DNA from: RPQJ01 sp963823535
GTDB lineage: Bacteria; Pseudomonadota; Gammaproteobacteria; Steroidobacterales; Steroidobacteraceae
Length of the DNA stretch: 64,000 bases
Direction of reading: 5' to 3'
Assembly: GCA_963823535.1 (NCBI GenBank)
Contig: CAWGLZ010000006.1
Span: 434,001-498,000 of the forward strand
The translations under genes and the position numbers were made by a program. The notes beneath the pieces were generated by a model. That model saw only the letters and a list, made by a program, of their open reading frames with translations. It was not told the origin of the DNA and searched no databases. This document shows, one piece after another, positions 22,522-31,438 of this stretch (positions are counted from its first letter, which is position 1; each line of letters starts with the position of its first letter).

Positions 22522-23559
22522 ATGCCCGAGGCATACACCCTGATCGAGGCCGCCCCGCTCGGCACCCTCAACACGCTGCGCGTCGCGGCCTCCGCGGCCT
22601 GGCTCGCCGAGGTGGCCGACCCCGCGGCACTGCCCGCCGTGCTCGACCTGCCCGTGCTGAGCGGCGCGCCGGTCATGGTGCTGGGTGAAGGCAGCAACAT
22701 TCTCTTTGCGGGCGACTTCCCGGGACTGGTCCTGCGCCCGCGCTTCGCCGCCGTGCAGGTCCTCGACGACGACGGTCGCTCGGTGCGCGTACGCGCCGGA
22801 GCCGGGGCCGGCTGGGACGCGTTCGTCGACTGGACCCTGGCCCGCGGGCTGGGTGGCCTGGAGAACCTCGCCCTGATACCGGGCCTGGTCGGCGCGGCGC
22901 CGATCCAGAACATCGGTGCCTACGGCGTCGAGGTCGCCGGGTCGATCGAGGCGGTCGAGGCCTGGGACCGCTCGGAATCCCGGCCGGTACGGATAGAAGG
23001 CGGTCAGTGTGCGTTCGGGTACCGCGACAGTCGCTTCAAGCGCGAGCCGGACCGCTGGATCGTCACGGCGGTCGAGTTCCGGCTGTCGCGTCAATCGCCG
23101 CTGCGACTCGAGTACGCCGGCATACGCGAGGAACTCGCCGCCATGGGGATCGCGGCCCCGACCCACGCCGACGTCGCCGAGGCCGTCCGCCGGCTGCGCC
23201 GGCGCAAGCTGCCGGACCCGGCGACGATCGGCAATGCCGGGAGCTTCTTCAAGAACCCGGTCGTCGACGCCTCGCTGGCCGAACGGATACTCGCCCGTGA
23301 TCCCGCCGCCCCGGCGTATCCGGCGGACGGCGGTCGCCGCAAGCTCTCGGCCGCGTGGCTCATCGAGCGCTGCGGCTGGCGCGGCCATCGCGAGGGCGAC
23401 GCGGGCATCTCGATGCAGCACGCGCTGGTGCTGGTGAATCACGGCCGGGCGACCGGCGCGGAACTGCTGTCGCTCGCACGGCGCGTGGCGGGGTCCGTCG
23501 AGCAACGCTTCGAGGTGCGGCTCGAGCCGGAGCCGCGTATCGTCGGCGACCATTGGTAA
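22522..23559 (+). CDS. murB: UDP-N-acetylenolpyruvoylglucosamine reductase
   Basis: 345 residues from ATG 22522 (MPEAYTLIEAAPLGTLNTLR). It catalyses the NADPH- and FAD-dependent second step of UDP-MurNAc synthesis in the cytoplasm. Diagnostic motifs: the FAD site VLGEGSNILFAGDF, IPGLVGAAPIQNIGAYGVEV, the substrate tyrosine region FGYRDSRFK, and the catalytic serine in GNAGSFFKNP with a late glutamate (LEPEPRIVG). The length and the YRDS motif fit the E. coli-type (type I) enzyme. It stands alone rather than in a cell-division cluster. Confidence 0.95.
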   Translation: MPEAYTLIEAAPLGTLNTLRVAASAAWLAEVADPAALPAVLDLPVLSGAPVMVLGEGSNILFAGDFPGLVLRPRFAAVQVLDDDGRSVRVRAGAGAGWDAFVDWTLARGLGGLENLALIPGLVGAAPIQNIGAYGVEVAGSIEAVEAWDRSESRPVRIEGGQCAFGYRDSRFKREPDRWIVTAVEFRLSRQSPLRLEYAGIREELAAMGIAAPTHADVAEAVRRLRRRKLPDPATIGNAGSFFKNPVVDASLAERILARDPAAPAYPADGGRRKLSAAWLIERCGWRGHREGDAGISMQHALVLVNHGRATGAELLSLARRVAGSVEQRFEVRLEPEPRIVGDHW

Positions 23560-23575
23560 CCCGGGAGGATCGGTC

Positions 23576-24662
23576 ATGAATCGACGCGAACTGCTGCTCG
23601 CGGCGGCGTCACTCGCGATGTCGACGCACGTTGCGCGGGGCGCGACGGCAGCGAGCCGCCCCGGAGCGCTGCGTATCCTGATGCTCGGCGGTACCGGATT
23701 CATCGGCCCGCACTTCGTGCGCGAGGCACTCTCGCGCGGCCACGCCCTGACCCTCTTCAACCGCGGCAAGCGCCAGCCCGAGCCGACGCCCGGCGTGAAG
23801 ACGCTCTACGGCGACCGCGACGGAAAACTCGAAGCGCTCGAGAGCGGCGAGTGGGACGCGGTGATCGACAACTCCGGCTACGTGCCGCGCCACGTACGGC
23901 TGAGTACGCAGCTGCTGCGCGAACGGGTGAAGCACTACCTGTTCATCTCGACGATCTCGGTCTACGCGGACCTGTCCGTCCCCGGCGTGACGGAAGACGC
24001 GCCGCTCGAGAAGCTCGCCGACGAATCGGTGGAGAAGGTGGACGGCACCACCTACGGCGGCCTCAAGGTGCTCTGCGAGCGCGTCGTGCAGGAAGACTTC
24101 GCGGGCCGCAATACCATCGTGAGGCCGACGTACATCGTCGGTCCGGGCGACCATACGGACCGGTTCACCTACTGGCCCTGGCGCACGTCGCAGGGCGGCG
24201 AGATGCTCGCCCCAGGCACGCCGGCCGATCCGATCCAGTACATCGACGTCGGCGACCTCGCCCGCTTCGTGGTCGACTGCGTCGAGATCCCGCGCCGGAG
24301 GCGTGTTCAACGCCTGCTCGCCCCCGGGTTACGCGACCATGGGCGGACTGCTCGAGGCGAGCCGGCGCGTGAGCGGCGCCACGACCAAGGTCCGCTGGCT
24401 GGACGCGGAAACCCTGCGTGCCGAGGGCCTGCTCGAAGGCCGGGCCCTGCCGATCTGGAGCCCGCCGGCGGGCGAGACGGCCGGGGCCGCGCTGGTCAGT
24501 TCCGCGCGGGCCGTCGCGGCCGGCCTGCGTTTCGCGCCGCTCGAGGAGACGGTGCGTGCGACGCTCGAGTGGCAGCGCGGACGGCCGCCGGAGTCACGCG
24601 ACGTGCTGAAGGCCGGCCTGAGCCGTGAACAGGAGGCCGCGCTGCTGGCGCGCCACCGCTGA
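23576..24662 (+). CDS. Tat-signal NAD-dependent epimerase/dehydratase family protein (frameshifted)
   Basis: Start ATG 23576, 14 bp after the murB stop, preceded by GGAGG. The N-terminus (MNRRELLLAAASLAMSTHVA) looks like a Tat signal, which is seen in a known subset of exported epimerase-like proteins. The NAD-binding motif is ILMLGGTGFIGPHFV. The SDR serine/tyrosine region is LFISTISVYADL, followed by the YGGLK motif (Y-x3-K) in GTTYGGLKVL. Near 24290 an extra C in a CCC run shifts the frame; the remainder reads GGVFNACSPPGYATMGGLLE and ends at 24662. Corrected length is about 361 residues. The substrate is unknown. Confidence 0.8.
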
Positions 24663-24684
24663 GCGCACGCGGCCCGGCCGCCGC

Positions 24685-25104
24685 TCACCAGGTCCCGGTG
24701 TTGGGCATGCTCGCCCACGGCTCCGCGGGTGCCAGGGCGGCGCCCTTCTGCAACAGCTCGATGGAGATGTTGTCGGGCGAGCGCACGAACGCCATGCGAC
24801 CGTCGCGCGGCGGGCGGTTGATCGTCACGCCGTGGTCCGCGAGGCGCTGGCAGGCGGCATACACGTCGTCCACCTCGTAGGCCAGGTGCCCGAACGCGCG
24901 CCCGATGCCGTACTGCTCCGGATCCCAGTTGAAGGTGAGCTCGACCTGTGCGGCGTCGTCCCCGGGTGCGGCGAGGAACACCAGCGTGAAGCGTCCCTTC
25001 TCGTTGTCGTAGCGGCGCAGTTCCCGAAGACCCAGCGCGTCGCAGTAGAACCGCAGTGACTGGTCGAGATCGGTCACGCGAACCATCGTGTGCAGGTACT
25101 TCAT
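24685..25104 (-). CDS. gloA: Lactoylglutathione lyase (glyoxalase I)
   Basis: 139 residues, similar to E. coli GloA. It converts the hemithioacetal of methylglyoxal and glutathione to S-lactoylglutathione. All four metal ligands expected for the VOC-fold enzyme are visible: histidine in MKYLHTMVRV, glutamate in VELTFNWDPEQY, histidine in FGHLAYEVDDVY, and glutamate in ISIELLQKG. The lack of an extra insertion fits the nickel-type bacterial class. It converges with the epimerase gene, with 22 bp between the stops. Confidence 0.9.
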   Translation of the reverse strand: MKYLHTMVRVTDLDQSLRFYCDALGLRELRRYDNEKGRFTLVFLAAPGDDAAQVELTFNWDPEQYGIGRAFGHLAYEVDDVYAACQRLADHGVTINRPPRDGRMAFVRSPDNISIELLQKGAALAPAEPWASMPNTGTW

Positions 25105-25246
25105 GGCGGACTCCCCGGGATTGCGCAGGGCCAATCTTATCGGGATGCATCGCAGTTTGCGGCCGCCCTGACACGCCAGGCCTTGTGTACCGGCGGGCAC
25201 GGGGGCAGTCTGCGCCGGTCATGTTCCCGCCTGAAGGCCTGTCGTG

Positions 25247-25882
25247 ATGCGTGTCCTGCCAATGTTCGTCCTCGCCCTGCTCCTGGTCACCGCCGGGTGC
25301 GCAGCCACGCCGCAGGACGCCGAGGTCCCGACCCCTGCCGCAGCCATGCCGTTCAATGAACTCGGCCGGGAGGACGCGCCCGTCACCATCATCGAGTTCA
25401 CGGACCTGCAGTGCCCGTACTGTGCACGCTTTGCCGCGACCACCTTCCCCGAGTTGCGGCGCCGGTACATCGATACCGGCAAGCTGCGGTTCACCTCGCG
25501 CGACCTGCCGCTGCCGATGCATGCGTTCGCCCTCCCTGCCGCCGTCGCCGCCCGTTGCGCCGGCGAACAGGGCCGATTCTGGGACTACCGGGAGAAGCTG
25601 TTTGCGTCCCAGTCGCGGCTCGGCACGGAGCCGTACGGGCAGCTCGCCGGCGAACTCGGTCTCGACCTCGAACGGTTCGAAGCCTGCCGCAAGGACGGTC
25701 GCCAGGCCGCGAACGTGCGCGCCGATGCGCAACTGGCGCGCAGGTCTGGCATCGGCTCGACCCCGTCCTTCGTGATCGGCCGCATCGTCGACGGTGAATT
25801 CCAGGGCGAGATCGTCAACGGGGCGCAGCCGTTCCCGGTGATGGCCGCCAAGATCGACGCATTGCTGGACGCCGCGCGCTGA
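25247..25882 (+). CDS. DsbA-family thioredoxin-fold lipoprotein
   Basis: 211 residues from ATG 25247; a GTG codon directly precedes it. The signal peptide (VLPMFVLALLLVTAGC) ends in a lipobox (TAGC), so the protein is probably lipid-anchored in the periplasm. The thioredoxin fold follows: VTIIEFTDLQCPYCARF with the redox pair C-P-Y-C, then the DsbA helical insertion (FWDYREKLFASQSRL), then GIGSTPSFVIG with the cis-proline. It probably oxidises or isomerises disulfides of exported proteins. It is similar in build to BdbD/DsbG-like proteins that lack a dimerisation domain. Confidence 0.85.
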   Translation: MRVLPMFVLALLLVTAGCAATPQDAEVPTPAAAMPFNELGREDAPVTIIEFTDLQCPYCARFAATTFPELRRRYIDTGKLRFTSRDLPLPMHAFALPAAVAARCAGEQGRFWDYREKLFASQSRLGTEPYGQLAGELGLDLERFEACRKDGRQAANVRADAQLARRSGIGSTPSFVIGRIVDGEFQGEIVNGAQPFPVMAAKIDALLDAAR

Positions 25883-25891
25883 GACTGCGCC

Positions 25892-27169
25892 TCAGGCCAG
25901 CCCCGCGAGCTGCACGACGAGCCCTGCCAGCGCCGCGGCGGCGAGGATCCACGGCAGCTCGAGCCGGGTGCGCGCGAGCAGCAGCCAGACCAGCCCCGCG
26001 AGGACGAGCGGCCACCACGCGATGCCGCCCCCGATGCCGCCGGGCAGGACGACCACCCGGGCGAGCAGCAGCCACAGCGTCGCGATGATGCCGACGACGG
26101 CGGCCGTGATCGCCGCGAGCGCGCCGGCAAAGCGCGGCGCGCGCGTCAGGCGCTCGAGGTGTGGCGCGCCGACGAAGATGAATACGAAGGACGGCAGGAA
26201 GGTCGCCCAGGACGCGAGCAGTGCGGCCACGATCGCAGCGCTCGCCGGCGCGAGCGGGTCGGGCTGGTTCCAGCCCGCCATGAAGCCCATGAACTGCAGC
26301 ACGATCACCAGCGGTCCCGGCGTGGTCTCTGCGAGGGCGAGGCCCGCCACCGACTGTTGTGCCGTGACCCAGCCGAGGTCCTGGACGAGGTGCTGGGTGA
26401 CGTAGCCGAGCACGGCGTACGCACCGCCGAAGGTGACGAACGCGGCCTGCGTGAAGAACAGGTAGATCCGGCTCCAGAGCGAGTCGGCACCGAGCAGCGC
26501 CACGACGATGCCGAGCGGCACGCTCCACAACATGAGGCCGGCGAGAATCACGCGCACCGTCGATCCCCCGGCTCCGGCCGCGGACGCGTCAACGTGAAGT
26601 GGCGGTTGCACCCGCCAGGCCGCTGCGATCCCGAGACCGCCCGCGACCAGCACGATCAACGGGAACGGCACGCGCAGGAACCCATGGGCCACGAAGGCCG
26701 CGACCGCGAGCGCAACGTGCAGCGGCGTGCCGAGCGCCCGGCGGCTGATCCTGACGAGGGCCTGCAGGACGAGCGCCAGCACGGCCGCCTGCAGGCCGAG
26801 CAGCACGCCCGTCGCCGCCGGCAGCTCGCCCCATCTCGCGTAGCCCCAGGACAAGCCGAGCAGCAGCAGTACCGCCGGGCCGATGAACCCGAGTCCCGCG
26901 ACCAGGCCACCGCGAATGCCGTGCAGGCGCCAGCCCAGGTAGATGGCCAGCTGCAGGGCTTCGGGGCCGGGCAGCAACATGCAGAAATTGAGTGCGTCCG
27001 TGAACGCGCGCTCGTCGAGCCACCGGCGCCGTTCGACGACCTCGCGGTGCAGGATGGCGATCTGCCCGGCAGGCCCGCCGAAGGAGATGAACCCGAGCCT
27101 GAACCAGAAGCGCGCCGCCTCCCCGAAGGAGGGGCGGGCGCCGTCTCCCTTGCTCGTCGATGCCGTCAC
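25892..27169 (-). CDS. chrA: Chromate transporter
   Basis: 425 residues, the long two-domain CHR form. The N-terminal domain starts with FWFRLGFISFGGPAGQIAIL and contains FCMLLPGPEALQLAIYLGWR. The C-terminal domain repeats the pattern as FFTQAAFVTFGGAYAVLGYV and LALAETTPGPLVIVLQFMGF. These paired GG-P/A motifs define the family, which exports chromate across the inner membrane. No chrB regulator is present. The gene ends 9 bp from the convergent dsbA-like gene. Confidence 0.9.
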   Translation of the reverse strand: MTASTSKGDGARPSFGEAARFWFRLGFISFGGPAGQIAILHREVVERRRWLDERAFTDALNFCMLLPGPEALQLAIYLGWRLHGIRGGLVAGLGFIGPAVLLLLGLSWGYARWGELPAATGVLLGLQAAVLALVLQALVRISRRALGTPLHVALAVAAFVAHGFLRVPFPLIVLVAGGLGIAAAWRVQPPLHVDASAAGAGGSTVRVILAGLMLWSVPLGIVVALLGADSLWSRIYLFFTQAAFVTFGGAYAVLGYVTQHLVQDLGWVTAQQSVAGLALAETTPGPLVIVLQFMGFMAGWNQPDPLAPASAAIVAALLASWATFLPSFVFIFVGAPHLERLTRAPRFAGALAAITAAVVGIIATLWLLLARVVVLPGGIGGGIAWWPLVLAGLVWLLLARTRLELPWILAAAALAGLVVQLAGLA

Positions 27170-27206
27170 CGGCGGTGGCCTCAGGCGAAAAAGGAGAGCG
27201 TCCCGC

Positions 27207-29057
27207 TCAGAACATCTCGGACGAGCCCGGCTCTTTGGCGTCGCGCTTGCTGCGCGACTCGATGAAGTCGCCGGTGATCATCTCCTCGTAGGTCTGTCCC
27301 GGTCCGACCATCGGGTAGACGCCCGCGTCGGGATCGATGATCACCTCGAGGAACGCCGGCCCGTCGAACTCGATGAACTCCTTCACGACCCGCGTCACGT
27401 CTTCCTTGCGGTCGAGCCGCACGGCGAAGGCGAAGCCGTCGGCCTGCGCGGCCTTCACGAAGTCCTTCTTGTGCAGCGACTTGTCGCTGGCCGACAGCCG
27501 TCCCTTGAAGAACAGCTTCTGCCACTGCTTGACCATGCCGTCGCCGAAGTTGTTCAGCACCACGACCTTGACCGGCAGGTCGTAGGTGGTGACGGTCTCG
27601 AGCTCACCGAGGTTCATGCGGATGCTGGCGTCGCCGTCGATGTCGATCACGAGGCGGTCACGGCAGGCGAACTGCGCACCGATCGCCGCCGGGAGGCCGA
27701 ACCCCATCGTGCCCATGCTGCCCGAGGTCAGCCAGAGCCGCGGCTCGCGAAAATCGAAGTACTGCGCCGCCCACATCTGGTGCTGGCCCACGCCGGTGGC
27801 GATGATCGCCTTGCCGTCGGTGAGCCGGTTGATCTCCTCGATCACGTAGTAGGGCTGGATGGCGGCGCTGTCCCGGTCATAGGCCATCGCATGGCGCGTC
27901 TTGAGTGCCTCGACGTGGCGGTGCCAGGCCGACCAGTCGCGCGAGAATCCGCCGCGCCGCGCATGGCCGCCGAGCGCCGCGAGGGCCGGTGGCAGCAGCC
28001 CGACGTGGCTCCACTGCACGCGCTTGACCTTGTTGATCTCGGAGGCGTCGACGTCGATGTGCGCGATGCGCCGGGCGTTCGGCGCGAATCGCTCGGGCAC
28101 TCCCGCCACGCGGTCGTCGAATCGCGCGCCGAGCGCGATCAGGAAGTCGCAGTCGTCCACGGCGTAGTTGGCGAACGCGGCGCCGTGCATGCCGAGCATG
28201 CGCAGGGACAGCGGGTGCCGGGTATCGAAGGCGCCGATGCCCATCAGCGTGGTGACCACCGGGATGCCGAGGTCGGTGGCGAACTTGCGCAGCGCCTGGG
28301 AAGCCTCGCCGTTGATCACTCCGCCGCCGGCATAGATGAGCGGCCGTTCCGCCTCGCCGAGCATCGCCAGGAACGCCGCGCACTCGGGCTCCGTCAGCGC
28401 ATTGCGGCGCAGCCCGTTCATTCGCTGGCGGTACCCTCGCACGTCGAGGTGACCCTCGCCGCGAAACTCGCCCTGCCAGTTCTGCACGTCCTTGGGGATG
28501 TCGATCACGACCGGGCCGGGCCGTCCCGTGCGGGCGATCTCGAACGCGGTCCGCATCGTGGACTCGAGGCGCGTGGGGTCGGTCACCAGGAAGCAGTGCT
28601 TCGCGACGCCGCCCATGATGTTGGCGACCGGTGCTTCCTGGAAACCGTCGCTGCCGATGGCCGCGGTTGGCACCTGGCCGCAGATCACCACGATCGGCAC
28701 GGAGTCGGCCGCACAGTCGCGCACCGGGGTGACGGTGTTGGTGGCGCCCGGCCCGGAGGTCACGAGACACACCCCGACGCGACCGCTCGCGCGGGCGTAG
28801 CCGGCCGCCATGAAGCCCGCGCCCTGCTCGTTCGCCGGCACGATGAGCGGCATCGACCTGCCGTCACCCGCGGCCACGTGCTCCTGGTTGTAGCGGAACA
28901 CCGCGTCGTAGGTCGGCAGGATGGCCCCGCCGCTGTAGCCGAAGATCGTGTCGACCCCTTCGTCGGCGAGGACCTGCACGATGATCTCTGCGCCGGTCAT
29001 GGCCTGGCCGGCCTTGGGATGGGGGATCGGCCCCGCGGTGGCGTGGCTCTGCTTCAC
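27207..29057 (-). CDS. ilvB: Acetolactate synthase large subunit
   Basis: 616 residues from GTG 29057, which has AGGAAA upstream. It is a ThDP enzyme that condenses pyruvate with pyruvate or 2-oxobutanoate for valine, leucine and isoleucine synthesis. Motifs: FGYSGGAILPTYDAVF, the catalytic glutamate in ANEQGAGFMAAGYARASG, the FAD-site region, and the ThDP/Mg region DIDGDASIRMNLGELETV with the loop VVLNNFGDGMVKQWQKLFF. The usual H-E-Q-G is N-E-Q-G here, and GDGS is GDAS, so it is a divergent lineage. Unusually, its small subunit is encoded divergently at 29264 instead of downstream. Confidence 0.9.
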   Translation of the reverse strand: MKQSHATAGPIPHPKAGQAMTGAEIIVQVLADEGVDTIFGYSGGAILPTYDAVFRYNQEHVAAGDGRSMPLIVPANEQGAGFMAAGYARASGRVGVCLVTSGPGATNTVTPVRDCAADSVPIVVICGQVPTAAIGSDGFQEAPVANIMGGVAKHCFLVTDPTRLESTMRTAFEIARTGRPGPVVIDIPKDVQNWQGEFRGEGHLDVRGYRQRMNGLRRNALTEPECAAFLAMLGEAERPLIYAGGGVINGEASQALRKFATDLGIPVVTTLMGIGAFDTRHPLSLRMLGMHGAAFANYAVDDCDFLIALGARFDDRVAGVPERFAPNARRIAHIDVDASEINKVKRVQWSHVGLLPPALAALGGHARRGGFSRDWSAWHRHVEALKTRHAMAYDRDSAAIQPYYVIEEINRLTDGKAIIATGVGQHQMWAAQYFDFREPRLWLTSGSMGTMGFGLPAAIGAQFACRDRLVIDIDGDASIRMNLGELETVTTYDLPVKVVVLNNFGDGMVKQWQKLFFKGRLSASDKSLHKKDFVKAAQADGFAFAVRLDRKEDVTRVVKEFIEFDGPAFLEVIIDPDAGVYPMVGPGQTYEEMITGDFIESRSKRDAKEPGSSEMF

Positions 29058-29263
29058 GGCGATTTCCTGCTGGGCAGCGGCTGGAATTTCATGTTGCGGT
29101 GCAACCGAGACTAGCAGCCGCCCCCGCAGGCGTCCATCTAGGCGGCCTCCGGTGGTTCACCTATGCTCTGTCCTGGGCAGGCGCGGCGGCCCGGCCGCAA
29201 ACGTCATTTAATTCATGGTCTTAGGGCGACAGAGCGGGGTCTCACCCGCAAAGCGGAGTCATC

Positions 29264-29767
29264 GTGCGAGGCAAGCGACACATCATTTCCGTCACGCTGC
29301 AGAACGAGGTCGGCGCGCTCACGCGGGTCGCGGGCCTCTTCTCGACGCGGGGTTACAACATCGAATCGCTGAGCGTCGCGCCGACGGACGATCCCGTGGT
29401 GTCCCGGCTCACGCTGGTCACGACCGGCAACGACGCTGTCATCCAGCAGATCTCCAACCAGTTGCTGAAGCTGGTGGACGTCGTGGACGTCGAGGACGTC
29501 ACCCGCGAGGAGCACTTCGAGCGCGAACTGCTGCTCATCAAGGTCAAGGCGAAGGCAACGCAGGTGGGCAGGCTCTGGTCCGCATCGCAACGGGCCGGCG
29601 GCCGGGTGCTGTGGGACGCCGCGGACAGCTTCACGATCGAGCTCACCAGCAACGAGGCGCAGATCAACCGCTTCATCGCCGAGATCGCCAACTTCGGCGA
29701 GGTGCTCGAGGTGGTGCGCAGCGGCGCACTCGCCATCCAGAAGGGCAAGGAGATCCTCGAGTCGTGA
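29264..29767 (+). CDS. ilvH: Acetolactate synthase small (regulatory) subunit
   Basis: 167 residues from GTG 29264, preceded by GCGGAG. The N-terminal ACT domain is clear (HIISVTLQNEVGALTRVAGL, GYNIESLSVAPTDD), as is the C-terminal ALS_ss domain (ERELLLIKVKAKATQVGRLW, ANFGEVLEVVRSGALAIQKG). The length is close to E. coli IlvH. It confers valine feedback control on the large subunit. It faces away from ilvB across about 206 bp that must carry both promoters; no leader-peptide attenuator was recognised there. Confidence 0.93.
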   Translation: MRGKRHIISVTLQNEVGALTRVAGLFSTRGYNIESLSVAPTDDPVVSRLTLVTTGNDAVIQQISNQLLKLVDVVDVEDVTREEHFERELLLIKVKAKATQVGRLWSASQRAGGRVLWDAADSFTIELTSNEAQINRFIAEIANFGEVLEVVRSGALAIQKGKEILES

Positions 29768-30375
29768 GCTATCGCCTCTACGACTACCTGCCCTCGGGCA
29801 ACGGCTACAAGGTGCGGCTGGTGCTGCGCCAGCTCGGCCTGCCCTACGAGCTCGTGGAACTCGACATCAAGCGCGGCGAGACGCGGACGGCGGAATTCCT
29901 GGCCAGGAACCCGAACGGGCGCATCCCGCTGCTCGAGGTTCCGGGCAAGGGGTATCTCTCCGAGAGCCACGCCATTCTCTGGTATCTCGCCGAAGGCTCA
30001 CGGCTGGTGCCCGCCGACCCGTTCGAACGCGCGCGGATGTGGCAGTGGATGTCCTTCGAGCAGTACAACCTCGAGCCGAACGTGGGAACGGTGCGATTCT
30101 GGATCGGCTCGCTGCACAAGAGCGAGGCGGAACTCGGCGAGAAGCTCATCGACAAGCGTCGCGCCGGCCACGCGGCCCTCGCGGTGCTCGAGCGGGGGCT
30201 CGCCGGGCGCGGCTTCCTCGTGGGCGACAACTACTCGCTCGCCGACATCGCGCTCTATGCCTACACGCACGTCGCGCCGGAAGGCGGTTTTCCGCTCGAT
30301 GACTATCCCGCCATCCGCGCCTGGTGTGCCCGGGTGGCCGCGCAGCCGGGCCACGTGCCGATCACCTCGCGCTAG
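29764..30375 (+). CDS. Glutathione S-transferase family protein
   Basis: 203 residues. The GTG start at 29764 overlaps the ilvH stop (GTGA), so it is translated with ilvH. The N-terminal thioredoxin-like domain has YDYLPSGNGYKVRLVLRQLG, with the serine/asparagine glutathione region, then NPNGRIPLLEVPGKGYLSES (cis-proline and the E-S glutathione-binding pair). The C-terminal helical domain contains FLVGDNYSLADIALYAYTH, the N-capping motif of GSTs. The substrate is unknown. The stop overlaps the convergent thioesterase stop. Confidence 0.88.
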   Translation: MSYRLYDYLPSGNGYKVRLVLRQLGLPYELVELDIKRGETRTAEFLARNPNGRIPLLEVPGKGYLSESHAILWYLAEGSRLVPADPFERARMWQWMSFEQYNLEPNVGTVRFWIGSLHKSEAELGEKLIDKRRAGHAALAVLERGLAGRGFLVGDNYSLADIALYAYTHVAPEGGFPLDDYPAIRAWCARVAAQPGHVPITSR

Positions 30376-30839
30376 GACGCCGAGGCTGGCGGGTTCGTTT
30401 CGAGCGCCGCGAGCGCCGTGCGTATCGACGGCGGAATCGGCACCGGGCGGCGCGTCTCCGCATCGACGTAGACGTGCACGAAGCGGCCGAGCGCCGCCGG
30501 CTCCGCCTCGTCGTTGCGAAACAGCCCGATGCGGTAGACCACGCTCGAGTTGCCGAGCTTCTCCAGCGCCAGCCCCGCATGCACCAGGTCCGGGAACGAC
30601 AGTTCGCTCAGGAAGCGGCAGCTCGTCTCGGCCACGATGCCGATGGCCGGCAGGTCGCGGATGTCGGTGCCGCTCGTCTCGATCAGGTAGCCGTTCACGG
30701 CGGTGTCGAAGAACGCGTAGTACACGACGTTGTTCACGTGCCCGTAGTGGTCGTTGTCGTGCCAGCGGGTCGTGATCGTGCGCAGCACGCGGAACTCGCC
30801 GCGGCGCGTCGGCAGGGCCTGGTCGTTCGGGGTGTTCAT
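30372..30839 (-). CDS. Acyl-CoA thioesterase (4HBT hot-dog family)
   Basis: 155 residues from ATG 30839 (MNTPNDQALPTRRGEF); ATG 30848 is an alternative. The 4-hydroxybenzoyl-CoA thioesterase motif is present as TTRWHDNDHYGHVNNVVYYA, with the catalytic aspartate in HDNDHYGHVNN. Further hot-dog strands are visible (CRFLSELSFPDLVHAGLALE and SSVVYRIGLFRND). It probably hydrolyses a short or aromatic acyl-CoA. It is convergent with the GST gene, and the two TAG stops overlap by 2 bp. Confidence 0.88.
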   Translation of the reverse strand: MNTPNDQALPTRRGEFRVLRTITTRWHDNDHYGHVNNVVYYAFFDTAVNGYLIETSGTDIRDLPAIGIVAETSCRFLSELSFPDLVHAGLALEKLGNSSVVYRIGLFRNDEAEPAALGRFVHVYVDAETRRPVPIPPSIRTALAALETNPPASAS

Positions 30840-30975
30840 GGGTCGCACGTTAGCCTGCGACGAGGTTCGCCGGAAGAGGCGCGTGGTCGCGGCGGCAGTG
30901 TGCCCTCGGTCAGAGGGCGCCGGCCGCGACCGGCGGGCGTCGCGACCGGCTCCGGACGTCTGCTCCCTCGCGTGG

Positions 30976-31378
30976 CTATTGTCGAACGATGATCACGGGA
31001 TCCAGATCGGCGACACCGCCTCCCACGGAAACCGAGTACTTGACGGCAATCACCCCGATATTGCCCTTCAACTTCGGGTTCCAGATCGCATCGCCCCCTG
31101 TTGCCGCCAGAACGTGCGTGCAGTCTGCTGGCTTGGGTTCGTCGAAGATCCAGGTCGACGTGCTGCAGTCGTATTCATCTGCATCATCCGCATCCTCGAT
31201 CTGGATGAACGTGAGCGTGCATTCCTCTCCGGTAGTCGTTCTTGAACTGCATCTTCTTGTTCTGGTGAATGTTGACGTTTCCCCCGCCCTTGCCGTTCTT
31301 GTCCACCACCTTGAGTACGCCGCCTTCGATCTTGATGATCAGGCTGGCCTTGTTTGAAGCGGTCGTCGCATTTTCCAT
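30976..31378 (-). CDS. Hypothetical small protein (frameshifted)
   Basis: Start ATG 31378 is preceded by a good ribosome site (GGGAGGTGCGAG). The frame reads MENATTASNKASLIIKIEGG through NIHQNKKMQFKNDYR. A single extra base near 31220 then shifts it, and the continuation is EECTLTFIQIEDADDADEYD to DLDPVIIVRQ, with a stop at 30976. Corrected length is about 133 residues. The composition is less GC-rich and more acidic than its neighbours, and there is no signal peptide. It lies 60 bp downstream of the CadC-like TPR gene on the same strand and may be its co-transcribed partner. No family recognised. Confidence 0.55.
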
Positions 31379-31438
31379 CTCGCACCTCCCGGTCATGTCC
31401 CGTTCTGGTTCACCAAAGGCCGCGCCGTTCCACCCGGA

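Noticed and set aside
26943..29114. 723-codon open frame on the plus strand opposite chrA and ilvB
   Set aside because: It is a high-GC antisense shadow: the minus-strand frames encode recognisable ChrA and acetolactate synthase, and the plus-strand product is Arg/His/Gly-rich with no known motif.
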